A DNA stretch of 64,000 nt from Candidatus Bathyarchaeia archaeon (GTDB lineage: Archaea > Thermoproteota > Bathyarchaeia > 40CM-2-53-6). Positions 18,437 through 26,838 of the stretch are shown here, piece by piece. The stretch covers positions 1 through 64,000 of the forward strand of contig DASYWW010000039.1 of NCBI GenBank assembly GCA_035935655.1. Reading direction: 5' to 3'. Below the pieces are notes generated by a model that saw only the letters and a list, made by a program, of their open reading frames with translations, searched no databases and was not told where the DNA came from. Each line of letters starts with the position of its first letter. The first letter of the stretch is position 1. The position numbers and the translations under genes are program-made.

Positions 18437-19649
18437 ATACAGACCACAGACAACTCGAGAGATAGCAGGCAACAAGCCTGCACTAGAGAAGATTCGACAG
18501 TGGCTTGACTCCTGGTCAAATGGCAACCCATCCAAGGCCGCAGTTCTTCTGTACGGCCCTGCCGGGGTGGGAAAGACAACAGTTGCCGAGGCTATTGCTC
18601 GAGAGAGAGGATGGGACCTTGTAGAGATCAATGCCTCGGACAAGCGAGGTGGCGACATTCTATCGAGAATCGCTGGGCTCGCATCAACCCAATCTTCTCT
18701 GACCAGCAAGGGAAGACTCATACTACTGGATGAGGTAGACGGCATAAACCTCAGGACCGACTCGGGCGCGATCATTGCGATTCTCCGGGTAATCAAAGAC
18801 TCCCAGTTTCCGATCGTTCTAACAGCCAATGACCCTTGGGATCCGAAGATCAGGCCACTGCGGGACGCATGCCTGCTCATCGAGCTGAAAAGACTAGGAT
18901 TGCGCGAAGGAATCCCATTGTTAAGGGGCATCCTCGCGAAAGAAGGAGTGAATGCGGAAGAGCAGGCACTCAGGTCCATCATGGAACGGGACCGAGGCGA
19001 TATGAGATCGGCAATAACCGACATTCAGATTCTGACTGGACCTAAAGAGAGCCTAACCTTAGAAGATACGGCGCTGCTGTCAACTCGAGACAGAACAGAG
19101 TCCATATTCGAAGTTCTGAGGATCATCTTCAACAGCAGAACCGTCGCCGAGGCGCGACGAGCATTGGACAGGTCGGATGTCGACCATGAAATGCTCTTTC
19201 AGTGGATACTGGAAAACACTCCAGGCCAAATTCCGAAACCTCGCGAACTCGAAGCGGCCATGTCAGCACTTGCGGAGGCTGATCTCTACTACGCGCGAAT
19301 CAGAAAGACACAGTCCTGGCACCTACTATCTTACGCTCTCGATCTCATGACCGCAGGTGTGGCCGTCGCGAAGGAGACGAGCCCGGTTGGCTGGGTCTCG
19401 ATGAAATTCCCGCAGCGAATTAGCTCGATGTCACGCAGTCGCCGAACAAGAGAGCTTCGAAAGGGGATTGGAGCGTTGATAGGTTACAAATCCCACTTAT
19501 CAAGTCGAAGGGGAACCAAACTCTACTTGCCTATGATCCGGTTCATCCGCGAGCATGATCCTGAAAAGTATGACAGGATTGCAGAATGGCTTGATGCGAA
19601 AGAACCGCTGGACGAGATTCTCTCTCTGGAACCTGAGACAGCCGCCTAG
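18414..19649 (+). CDS. rfcL: replication factor C large subunit
   Basis: Walker A GPAGVGKT (residues 48-55) and Walker B ILLDEVD (103-109) mark the AAA+ domain, and DKRGGD matches the archaeal large-subunit signature. Length from MSQPWTVRYRP is 411 residues. A GTG at 18399 is also in frame, but gagagg sits just before the ATG at 18414, which is preferred. The gene overlaps rfcS by 23 bases. The usual C-terminal PCNA-binding tail is not obvious; the protein ends in an acidic segment. Its TAG stop overlaps the stop of the convergent small membrane protein (CTAG, 19646-19649). Confidence 0.95.
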   Translation: MSQPWTVRYRPQTTREIAGNKPALEKIRQWLDSWSNGNPSKAAVLLYGPAGVGKTTVAEAIARERGWDLVEINASDKRGGDILSRIAGLASTQSSLTSKGRLILLDEVDGINLRTDSGAIIAILRVIKDSQFPIVLTANDPWDPKIRPLRDACLLIELKRLGLREGIPLLRGILAKEGVNAEEQALRSIMERDRGDMRSAITDIQILTGPKESLTLEDTALLSTRDRTESIFEVLRIIFNSRTVAEARRALDRSDVDHEMLFQWILENTPGQIPKPRELEAAMSALAEADLYYARIRKTQSWHLLSYALDLMTAGVAVAKETSPVGWVSMKFPQRISSMSRSRRTRELRKGIGALIGYKSHLSSRRGTKLYLPMIRFIREHDPEKYDRIAEWLDAKEPLDEILSLEPETAA

Positions 19650-19837
19650 CGGTTACGCATTACAAGAGCACCGCCAACGATCGCGATAATTGTTGAGATG
19701 ACCTCAGCAACCAAAAGCTGTTGGAGCGCTTGAGCAGTGATAGTGGCTCCAGCTCCCATGGCGGTCGTGGCAGCAATTGCGCCCATGCAACCTGTGAATA
19801 GAAGGAGCATTCCTACTGTAAGAAAAGCTTCCTTCAA
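19646..19837 (-). CDS. small two-helix membrane protein
   Basis: The 63-residue product consists of two hydrophobic helices (residues about 6-28 and 42-60) separated by a short Gln-rich linker and ends MRNR. The TTG start has ggtggtag just upstream and a TATA-like box (19873-19882) at the right distance, so the gene is likely real. The two helices joined by a short polar loop and the Ala/Gly/Thr-rich composition loosely resemble a c-ring-like or pilin-like hairpin, but no family is recognised. It overlaps the rfcL stop. Confidence 0.6.
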   Translation of the reverse strand: MKEAFLTVGMLLLFTGCMGAIAATTAMGAGATITAQALQQLLVAEVISTIIAIVGGALVMRNR

Positions 19838-19872
19838 GCCCTACCACCTTCTATGCTCTAGCGGTTCGAAGC

Positions 19873-19882
19873 GAAATAAAAG
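19873..19882 (-). promoter_or_regulatory. TATA-like box for the small membrane protein
   Basis: On the minus strand this reads TTTTATTTCG, preceded by AC, 36-45 bases before the TTG start at 19837. Confidence 0.4.
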
Positions 19883-19910
19883 TTTACTCTATTGTCGAAT
19901 AGTGATCGTC

Positions 19911-21248
19911 CTATTCCTTCAACGCTAGGTTGACGAGTTCGCGCGTCACGCCGAGATACGTCCTGTAATCGAGTGCGTCCTTGATCTCCTGGGTCTTCAG
20001 CCTCTTGGAGATGAATTTGTCTTCGAGCAAGAGCTTCGAGAATGAAATCTTATTGTCGAGGGCTCTTATCGACATCTTCCTTATCCTCTCGTGAGCCTCT
20101 TGTCTCGGCACCCCTATAGCCACGAGCAAATTCACAATTCTCTCCGCAAGCAACGAGCCTTGTGATAGCTCCAAGTTTCTTTCCATATTTTCTGGAAGCA
20201 CTTCCAAACCATCCAAGACATGTGTTACAAGCCGAAGCATTTCGTCGGTAAGAATAAAGGACATTGGGAAGATGAAGCGCTCGCTGGCAGAGTTGGATAT
20301 GTCTCGCTCGTGCCAGAGAGGAATATTCTCTAGAGCCGGTATGACTAGCCCTCGCATTAACTTGGCCATGCTGGAGACCCTTTCGCTGAGCTCAGGATTC
20401 CTTTTCGATGGTAGAGCCGAGCTTCCAACCTGCTTCTCTCGCTCAAACGGTTCCATTACCTCCGAGATTTCGCTTCTCTGAAGATTCCGGACCTCCGTTG
20501 CGAACTTGTCTAGACTCGACCCTAGCAGAGAGAGATAACAAATGGTCTCCGCGTGTAAATCTCTCTGGACGACTTGCGTGACGAGGCCTGCTGGTTTGAG
20601 CCCCAACCTGCTCAACGCTCTCTCCTGAATCTTCAGCGCGTTTTTCCCAAGCCCAGCCCCATTTCCAACTATTCCGAGAATCTTCCCTACGAGAACTCGT
20701 TCTTCGACCTGGTTCAGTCTCTGCTGGTATCTTCGGACTTCCTCTAACCAGACCGCGAACTTGAGACCTAGAGTGATGACTCCGGCGTGGCGCCCGTGAG
20801 TCCGACCAACCATCAAGAGCGATCTGTGCTTACGAACCCTCGAAGCAAGGATCTCCTCGAGTCCATTGAGTCGTTTCTCTAGAACGGAGAATGCTTCCTT
20901 GAACTGGAGCGCCGTTGCAGTATCTTCAATATCGTAACTAGTTAACCCATAATGAACGTATTTACGTCCCTCACCGGTGCATGCTTCCGAGAGCGCCACG
21001 ACCATTGCCATTAGATCGTGCCGAATTTCCTTCTCAATACCCTTGACATGATCCAAAGTCACTATCTTCGTATTTGCGTTTCGTCTGATTTCCTCTGCCG
21101 CTTCCTTTGGAATATTACCGACAAATGCTTGCGCCTCCGCAACCGCCGCTTCTACATCCAGCCATCGTTGGAGCTTGTTTTCTTCCTCGAAGATTCTCCT
21201 CATCTCTGGACTGCCATAACGGCCCGTGTCAATTGGAAGTATCGGCAA
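19911..21248 (-). CDS. purB: adenylosuccinate lyase
   Basis: This enzyme catalyses two fumarate-releasing steps of purine synthesis (SAICAR to AICAR, and adenylosuccinate to AMP). The fumarase-superfamily signature GSSALPSKRNP lies at residues 275-285 with its catalytic serine loop, and GRTHGRHA at 148-155 carries the catalytic histidine. Length 445 residues is typical. It starts with TTG (MPILPIDTGRYG). The gene is divergent from the asparagine-synthase-like gene; an AT-rich stretch at 21281-21290 may serve both directions. Confidence 0.95.
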   Translation of the reverse strand: MPILPIDTGRYGSPEMRRIFEEENKLQRWLDVEAAVAEAQAFVGNIPKEAAEEIRRNANTKIVTLDHVKGIEKEIRHDLMAMVVALSEACTGEGRKYVHYGLTSYDIEDTATALQFKEAFSVLEKRLNGLEEILASRVRKHRSLLMVGRTHGRHAGVITLGLKFAVWLEEVRRYQQRLNQVEERVLVGKILGIVGNGAGLGKNALKIQERALSRLGLKPAGLVTQVVQRDLHAETICYLSLLGSSLDKFATEVRNLQRSEISEVMEPFEREKQVGSSALPSKRNPELSERVSSMAKLMRGLVIPALENIPLWHERDISNSASERFIFPMSFILTDEMLRLVTHVLDGLEVLPENMERNLELSQGSLLAERIVNLLVAIGVPRQEAHERIRKMSIRALDNKISFSKLLLEDKFISKRLKTQEIKDALDYRTYLGVTRELVNLALKE

Positions 21249-21280
21249 TGTTACCGACCGAGCAAGGAAACAACTAGCCC

Positions 21281-21290
21281 ATCATATTAA
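21281..21290. promoter_or_regulatory. shared AT-rich promoter between purB and the asnB-like gene
   Basis: The stretch atcatattaa lies 30-39 bases before the ATG at 21320 on the plus strand and 33-42 bases before the purB TTG on the minus strand. It is the only TATA-like sequence in this 71-base divergent gap. Confidence 0.35.
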
Positions 21291-21319
21291 ACAAACTCCG
21301 AAGAAAAACAGAGGAACAA

Positions 21320-22666
21320 ATGACTGGTATCTGCGGCCTAATAGGCAGGGAATCGGCCGACCTCGAATCGAAAACGAAGATCATTCTTCCCCTAATGCGG
21401 AATCGTGGATCAGAATCTCAAACTTTCTCGCAAAGCGTCGCGAGCGGTGAAAGAATCGTGCTTGGGGTCTGCGATTACAATGGTCCGCGTTCATTTGACC
21501 ATCAGGCGGTGCCGTTAGCCCTCGACGGCGTTTTGTTCAGTGATGACGGAAGAACAGACAAAGGCGGTCCGGCGGGTCCCGGCCGTCTCATCCAGACACC
21601 CGGAGCTTTCGCTTTCCTAACCTCGCTCAAGGATCAACTCATCGCGGGGAGGGACATCATTGGACAGAAGCCTCTCTATTTTGGAACTACTAAAGAAGGT
21701 ACCACTGCCTTTGCCAGCCTGAAATCTCCTCTCATCTCGATCGGAATTCGAGAACCCGAGCCCGTTCCTCCAGGCAAAGTAATTCGAGCAGCCGCGGGAA
21801 GGTACGAGACGATCGTTGACCACTCGCTCAAACAGCCAAAGGAGGAAGCGAAAAGTGAGTCTGACGCGACTCTAGCTCTGGACGGACTCCTCACGGAAGC
21901 CGTCGGTAGAGTTGTACCACGAGGCTCGGGAATCGCGTTCTCTGGGGGACTTGACAGCGCTCTCGTTGCCTACATCGCGAAAAGTAAGGGTCTGGAGCCA
22001 ACGCTGGTGTCGGTGGGACTGAAAGGACAGCAAGAACTAGCCCACGCGGAGAGAACCGCGAAGAGTTTTGGACTTCATGTCAACATAGGGGAATTCTCGA
22101 GTTCAGAGATTCTTGACTCGTTGCCGGAGGTCGTCGATATCACCGAGACCACTGACCCAACTATCGTGGGGATCTCGGTTCCCATCTATTTTGCCTGTCA
22201 GAGAATGCGCGAGATGGGCTTGAGCTACATCGCAGCCGGTCAGCTCAGTGATGAGTTATTCGGCGGTTACGGAAAGTTCGAAGACATCGCCTTGCGAGAC
22301 GGGATGGAGAATCTTGGAAGGGAAATGTTCGACAGCGTTGTTTCCGCTTCTGTCAAAGACTTTGACCCCGGAGACAAGCTGGCTGTGTCAGCCGGTCTCG
22401 AACTTTGCTGCCCCTTTGCATATCTTCCCCTTGTCGAGTACGCCTTGAGGCTGCCTGCCTCATTGCGGGTTAACCTGGTCGACGGGAAAGTGATTCGGAA
22501 ATATGTTCTGAGAAGAGTTGCCGCTCGCCTAAGACTTCCTGATACCGTGGTTGATCGACCCAAGAAGGCTGTTCAGTATTCAAGCGGGGTCCAGAAGGTT
22601 TTGTTAAAAGAAGCAAAACGTCGAGGAATAAGCCTCGGCAAGATGCTGGAATCCTTCACGAGATAG
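21320..22666 (+). CDS. asparagine synthase (glutamine-hydrolysing) family protein, short glutaminase domain
   Basis: The C-terminal half is an ATP-pyrophosphatase domain with the PPi loop SGGLDS at residues 208-213, the SDELFGGYGKF element and the basic PKKAVQYSSG motif of asparagine synthetases. The N-terminal part resembles a class II glutamine amidotransferase (CGLIG; DIIGQKPLYFG) but is short, with MRNRGSES in place of the usual HRGPD motif. The presumed nucleophile is Cys5 (MTGICGLIG), not Cys2 as normal. A gagg ribosome-binding stretch supports the ATG at 21320. It may be a diverged amidotransferase that uses ammonia or another substrate. Confidence 0.85.
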   Translation: MTGICGLIGRESADLESKTKIILPLMRNRGSESQTFSQSVASGERIVLGVCDYNGPRSFDHQAVPLALDGVLFSDDGRTDKGGPAGPGRLIQTPGAFAFLTSLKDQLIAGRDIIGQKPLYFGTTKEGTTAFASLKSPLISIGIREPEPVPPGKVIRAAAGRYETIVDHSLKQPKEEAKSESDATLALDGLLTEAVGRVVPRGSGIAFSGGLDSALVAYIAKSKGLEPTLVSVGLKGQQELAHAERTAKSFGLHVNIGEFSSSEILDSLPEVVDITETTDPTIVGISVPIYFACQRMREMGLSYIAAGQLSDELFGGYGKFEDIALRDGMENLGREMFDSVVSASVKDFDPGDKLAVSAGLELCCPFAYLPLVEYALRLPASLRVNLVDGKVIRKYVLRRVAARLRLPDTVVDRPKKAVQYSSGVQKVLLKEAKRRGISLGKMLESFTR

Positions 22667-22714
22667 TGTGGAAGACTTATCCGATAGAGGACGCTCGTTC
22701 GCGAAGAATAGAAA

Positions 22715-23260
22715 ATGGCTAAGACAGACAACCCCAGAGTCAGACATCCAAGGTCATTGCTAGCTGGTGGACTGGGCGTGTTCGGCAGCCTTCTCGCCAT
22801 AGGCTGGGCCCTATTCGGCTACAACCTCCCAAGCGCTATCAATCTCGCATCGAGCCAACCGGACAACTTGATGCTTGCCCAATTCGGCGTGGCCTTCGTC
22901 GTGTTAATCGGCAGCGGTCTGATGCTAGTCAGGTACACACGGTTGGGCGGAGCAATCAATATTCTAGGAGGCTTGGCAACCTTCGCCATCGGCGTACTTT
23001 ACGCTAGAACCGTGGAACAGGCCGCAAGAGCTGCAAGCCTGCAGGCTATTCCCCTCCGCTTTTCCCAGCTCTACACTGCACCCTTAGTCATACCCGTCGA
23101 CCGCTTAGTGTCAACACTTCTAGTTGCTCCCGTCTTCCCGATAGCAACCCTTTTGGTTGTCAGTGGGCTCGGATCCCTCGCGACCTATCGCATGCATAGG
23201 CCGCACCATATCGGACCCGAAGCCAAACAGGCAGTTACGGTTCCTGCAAGCAATAAATAG
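22715..23260 (+). CDS. membrane protein of unknown function (about 4 helices)
   Basis: The 181-residue protein has a basic N-terminus, then hydrophobic segments at about residues 15-35, 48-70, 75-95 and 125-160. A loop near residues 96-125 contains the sequence YTAPLVIPVDRL. It ends in a hydrophilic tail. No family is recognised. It starts with ATG 48 bases after the asnB-like stop on the same strand, and the rhodanese gene follows 31 bases later, so the three may be transcribed together. Confidence 0.7.
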   Translation: MAKTDNPRVRHPRSLLAGGLGVFGSLLAIGWALFGYNLPSAINLASSQPDNLMLAQFGVAFVVLIGSGLMLVRYTRLGGAINILGGLATFAIGVLYARTVEQAARAASLQAIPLRFSQLYTAPLVIPVDRLVSTLLVAPVFPIATLLVVSGLGSLATYRMHRPHHIGPEAKQAVTVPASNK

Positions 23261-23291
23261 AAAAACTCCCCCACTCCGTGCTGATACTAAC

Positions 23292-23750
23292 ATGTCAGAT
23301 CGCAGAAACAAATCCCTCTTTCAAACCGATTCTAAAGTTCTCGCAACACCACCAGCGGACACTGGAGTCGCCCACAACCACTTCCTCTCCAAATTGTCCT
23401 TCGAAACCGACCCCTCAGACGTCTACCACGACATCATCAACAAGGTCTCCGGAATAATTGTCGTGGACGCAAGGACACCAGAAACGTACGCCAGAGGACA
23501 TGTTCCAGGAGCTATCAACCTACCCCACCGAACAATCAATTCTACAACGACCGCCTCTCTGCCACAGGACAAGCTCATAGTGACCTATTGTGACGGGGTA
23601 TTCTGCAACGCTTCCACCAAAGCCGCCGCGAAGCTCACGGCTCTCGGCTTCAAGGTGAAGGAAATGCTCGACGGAATGGAAGGCTGGCGAAAAGAAGGCT
23701 ATCCTATTGAAGAAACTGTAATGCAAGTAATCGCCCCAGCGTCCCAGTAG
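23292..23750 (+). CDS. rhodanese-like sulfurtransferase
   Basis: A single rhodanese domain of 152 residues. IIVVDARTPETYARGHVPGAINLPH is the conserved N-terminal half, and the active-site loop is TYCDGVFCNAS with the presumed catalytic cysteine at residue 100. The ATG at 23292 is preferred over upstream in-frame codons that lie within the preceding membrane-protein gene. The domain carries persulfide sulfur or serves as a regulatory thiol domain. A second cysteine (105) in the loop is unusual but occurs in relatives. Confidence 0.85.
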   Translation: MSDRRNKSLFQTDSKVLATPPADTGVAHNHFLSKLSFETDPSDVYHDIINKVSGIIVVDARTPETYARGHVPGAINLPHRTINSTTTASLPQDKLIVTYCDGVFCNASTKAAAKLTALGFKVKEMLDGMEGWRKEGYPIEETVMQVIAPASQ

Positions 23751-23862
23751 GACCCGTCATCAGCAGTCTTCAGAATACGACCAAGTCATATGTCGAAATG
23801 GGTTGTCAGAAAGTCTGGGGCCTAAAAGAGGGCAGTGAAAGCCCAGTCTTACTGACCTGAAA

Positions 23863-24525
23863 ATGATTCCTCCGACCGGGGTCAAACTTTCAAGGTCTCG
23901 GGGGCCTTTGATAGCAGTCCCGGGCAGGGTCATGCTTCCTCACCAGTATCTCAAGAAACTACTGGTGACTTGGAACTGGGTTCTGACACGACACGATAAT
24001 GAAAGTTACAATCTGAGGATCGGAAAATTCTCCATCAAGATCACCCCTTACTTCTTCAACGTCATATACGGTGAATGGCTTGACTGGAAAAGATACTATC
24101 TGCCGTTCAGCCTCAAAGGCAAAACAATTCTTGACGTAGGCGCGGGGTGCGGTGAGACAGCTCTGTTCTACTTCCTTCGCGGAGCGAAAAGGGTCGTATG
24201 CGTTGAACCTGACCGACACCTCTCGGAGATCATCAAGGAGAACATTCATACCAATGCCTGGAACGCTGAGGTTCTCAACCGACAGTTCGACCTCGACCTC
24301 TTCGACATACAATTCGATTTCATGAAGATGGATTGCGAGGGTTGCGAAACCAAACTGTTCAATGCTACCTTACTGCCCCCTTGCGTCATCGAGGTTCACG
24401 ATGAGCAGGTTCTAGCCGCTTTGAAAGCGGTGTTCAACCTTTCGTTAGGAGCTGGGAGCCTACAGTATCTCATCGGCGTATCGCAGAGACGCAAACGACA
24501 AGTCAACGACGAGAGCGCGATGTGA
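23863..24525 (+). CDS. FkbM-like SAM-dependent methyltransferase
   Basis: Motif I is TILDVGAGCGETALFYF and the strand 2 acidic region is VVCVEPDRH, almost the same as in the gene at 12-629. FMKMDCEGCE matches the D-x-E-G motif of FkbM methyltransferases. The 220-residue product has a basic N-terminal extension and an Arg-rich C-terminus. The start is ATG, following a 112-base gap after the rhodanese gene. The substrate is unknown. The shared sequence with the first gene suggests duplication within this genome. Confidence 0.75.
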   Translation: MIPPTGVKLSRSRGPLIAVPGRVMLPHQYLKKLLVTWNWVLTRHDNESYNLRIGKFSIKITPYFFNVIYGEWLDWKRYYLPFSLKGKTILDVGAGCGETALFYFLRGAKRVVCVEPDRHLSEIIKENIHTNAWNAEVLNRQFDLDLFDIQFDFMKMDCEGCETKLFNATLLPPCVIEVHDEQVLAALKAVFNLSLGAGSLQYLIGVSQRRKRQVNDESAM

Positions 24526-24674
24526 TTTTACATTCCTCCAGAATTCGTCGTGAGAATTAGTCCAAAGTGTTTTGAAGGGGAAGACGTGGAATCGTCTCCT
24601 CAGACGGTGGGAATTGGGTTGACCATCCTGAGACCGGTCGATAGAATCTTGCCTAATCCGCACTCAACCTCTTT

Positions 24675-24683
24675 CCTTTATAG
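24675..24683 (+). promoter_or_regulatory. TATA-like box for the tRNA gene
   Basis: The stretch cctttatag is 37-45 bases upstream of the mature tRNA 5' end at 24720. The rest of the 194-base gap after the methyltransferase shows nothing recognisable. Confidence 0.4.
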
Positions 24684-24719
24684 AAAGAGACAAAGCCTAT
24701 TGACTATCGTAGAAGCCGA

Positions 24720-24862
24720 GGGGCCGTCGTCTAGCTTGGTCAAGGGGATTGACCCCGCCCAGAGGATACCAGAGTCCAATCGTGGACGGTGACCCTGGGG
24801 CGCTGGCGACTCCGAGAAATCGGGGCCAGAGGTCGTGGGTTCAAATCCCACCGGCCCCACCA
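24720..24862 (+). tRNA. intron-containing tRNA gene, anticodon not resolved, encoded CCA
   Basis: The 5' end ggggccg pairs perfectly with cggcccc at 24852-24858, followed by A and an encoded CCA (24860-24862). The T arm is complete: gtggg, loop ttcaaat, cccac (24835-24851). The D-arm 5' side gtctagcttggtc is also present. The gene body is 140 bases, about 64 more than a mature tRNA, so it must contain one or more introns in the D or anticodon region. ctggc (24803-24807) and gccag (24825-24829) could form an anticodon stem but enclose 17 bases without a suitable U33. A gtccaa at 24774-24779 would give anticodon CCA (Trp), but its stem is imperfect. Identity is therefore left open. Confidence 0.7.
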
Positions 24863-25001
24863 TCGACCATACTTTCCTCCGCAATCAGAAAAGTCCGCGA
24901 AAAAAAAATCGAGAAGCATCACTCGAATCGTCAAGTCCGAGTGCCCTTTTATAACGAAAGCCAACCGTCCACTTTTCTAAGAATATCGGATAGAGTTCAT
25001 T

Positions 25002-26837
25002 TTGCATGTGCCAAGGCCGAGCCTTAGAAGACGCATTATCTCATCCTCGGCCGGAGAAAAGACCACCCTCTTTACACAGATTCTTCTAATCGCGATAGCG
25101 ATCGTGGCAATCGGTCTGCTAATTGTCGAAACAATCGTCAACGGTGCCGCCAACTCGATCATGTCCAACAATTTGACCCCCAGCATTCCCTATTTCGCGT
25201 TTCGAACCTTGACGCGGATGTCTGTTGCTTACGGATTCGCGCTCGCCTTTGCGTTGGCCTTCGGCATTACCACGGCGATGAGCCACCGCGCCTCCCACGT
25301 GTTACTCCCACTTCTAGACATATTCCAATCAGTCCCAGTTCTCGGGGTTCTGCCCGTTGTCTTTCTCTTGATTCTAGGAAGTGGAAGCGGGCTTACTCCT
25401 CCCGAATTCAACCAAGAAATCGCCTCGATAATTCTGATTTTCACAGCAATGGCTTGGGCACCGACGTTCGGAGTCATCGCTGGAATAAACGCTATTCCCA
25501 ACGACCTCAAGGAAGCTGCCCACGCCTACGGCATGCACGGAACTCGATATCTACGCCAGATCGTTCTTCCAGCAGTATTCCCGGAGCTGGTCTGGAGTAG
25601 TATACTTGCATGGGGTGGGGGATGGTACTTGATACCCATAGAGGAACATGTATCGTTCGGTTCTACGAGTGTCGATCTGCCCGGGATAGGGAAGTACATC
25701 TCTGTGGCGGCAGCCACGTCCGACCTAGGCTCAGCGCTTTTCGGCCTAATTGTCCTAGTTGGGATAATTTTCGCCATTGATCGATTGGTCTGGAAGCCCC
25801 TTGGAACTAGGGCTGAGAAATACAAATACGAAACGATAGCCGCACCCAGAACAACAGCGACAAGACAGAACTCTGTAGCAGTAGGCGTGAGAAAATACGA
25901 AGACCGTCTAGTTTCGCCTGTACTCTCGTTCTTCAAGTCAGAGAGATCCTACACGGCTAGAGTTCTGGAGTTGACCCGTTTGCGACGCATACGCCACATA
26001 ACCGAGCGACTGAGATTTCCGGAACGAATCAGCAGGATACCGTTATGGGGCAGACTGCTCAGCTATGGGATATTCATCGGACTCGTTCTTTTGGGCCTCA
26101 TTGTTACGATAATGTCACGATCCCAATCGATTGCCAACGGCATTTCCCTCCTTGCAACTGACGTGACAGCCCTCGAACTGATCGTTCTTACCCTTCTATC
26201 AGTCTCTAGACTCGTCACAGCATATGCCATTGCCCTTTCATGGACTCTGGCAGCAGGCATACTGATAGCGAGAAGCCAAAGGTTATCCAGATTGCTCGTG
26301 CCGGTCTTTGATATTGGACAGTCTATTCCTGCAACAGCCTTGTTTCCTATCGTCGTGATACTTCTCGTTAACCCTTTCAAGAGCTCCCCCTACCTGGGTT
26401 TCACCCTCAACCTTGCATCAGTGCTCTTGATCCTAACCGGCATGCAGTGGTATCTGCTGTTCAATATCGTCGGAGCAGTGAATAGCGTTCCTAACGACCT
26501 CTTGGAGGCGGCTGCGGCCTACAGGATTCGAGGAGGGCGTTTCGTCAAGGAGATTCTAATTCCCGCCTCATTTCCCGCAATACTCATCGGGAGCATACAG
26601 GCATGGGGCGGAGGCTGGAACGCGCTCATAGTCTCCGAGTACATCGGATCTGACGCCAATGTTCCTGGGCTAGGTTCATTTCTGGTTAAGGCCACGCTAT
26701 CAACAAAGGACCCAGTACTTGCCCCCCTTGAGATCTACGCAGCCCTATTGGTCATGACGGCAACGGTCTTGATTATCAACCGGCTGGTTTGGCGGCGATT
26801 GCTGCGAAAGGCTGACAGATACAAGTTTGAGGGATAA
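25002..26837 (+). CDS. ABC transporter permease, duplicated (NitT/TauT or anion type)
   Basis: The 611-residue protein contains two homologous permease domains. Each has the cytoplasmic coupling loop: IPNDLKEAAHAYGMHGTRYLRQIVLPAVFPE in the first and VPNDLLEAAAAYRIRGGRFVKEILIPASFPA in the second. About ten to twelve membrane helices are expected. A hydrophilic linker (about residues 265-340) joins the halves. This matches the duplicated-permease type of anion transporter (COG4986-like, from memory). The start is TTG or a GTG two codons later. The ATPase gene follows immediately. No substrate-binding protein is encoded nearby, so the substrate cannot be named. Confidence 0.9.
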   Translation: MHVPRPSLRRRIISSSAGEKTTLFTQILLIAIAIVAIGLLIVETIVNGAANSIMSNNLTPSIPYFAFRTLTRMSVAYGFALAFALAFGITTAMSHRASHVLLPLLDIFQSVPVLGVLPVVFLLILGSGSGLTPPEFNQEIASIILIFTAMAWAPTFGVIAGINAIPNDLKEAAHAYGMHGTRYLRQIVLPAVFPELVWSSILAWGGGWYLIPIEEHVSFGSTSVDLPGIGKYISVAAATSDLGSALFGLIVLVGIIFAIDRLVWKPLGTRAEKYKYETIAAPRTTATRQNSVAVGVRKYEDRLVSPVLSFFKSERSYTARVLELTRLRRIRHITERLRFPERISRIPLWGRLLSYGIFIGLVLLGLIVTIMSRSQSIANGISLLATDVTALELIVLTLLSVSRLVTAYAIALSWTLAAGILIARSQRLSRLLVPVFDIGQSIPATALFPIVVILLVNPFKSSPYLGFTLNLASVLLILTGMQWYLLFNIVGAVNSVPNDLLEAAAAYRIRGGRFVKEILIPASFPAILIGSIQAWGGGWNALIVSEYIGSDANVPGLGSFLVKATLSTKDPVLAPLEIYAALLVMTATVLIINRLVWRRLLRKADRYKFEG

Positions 26838-26838
26838 C

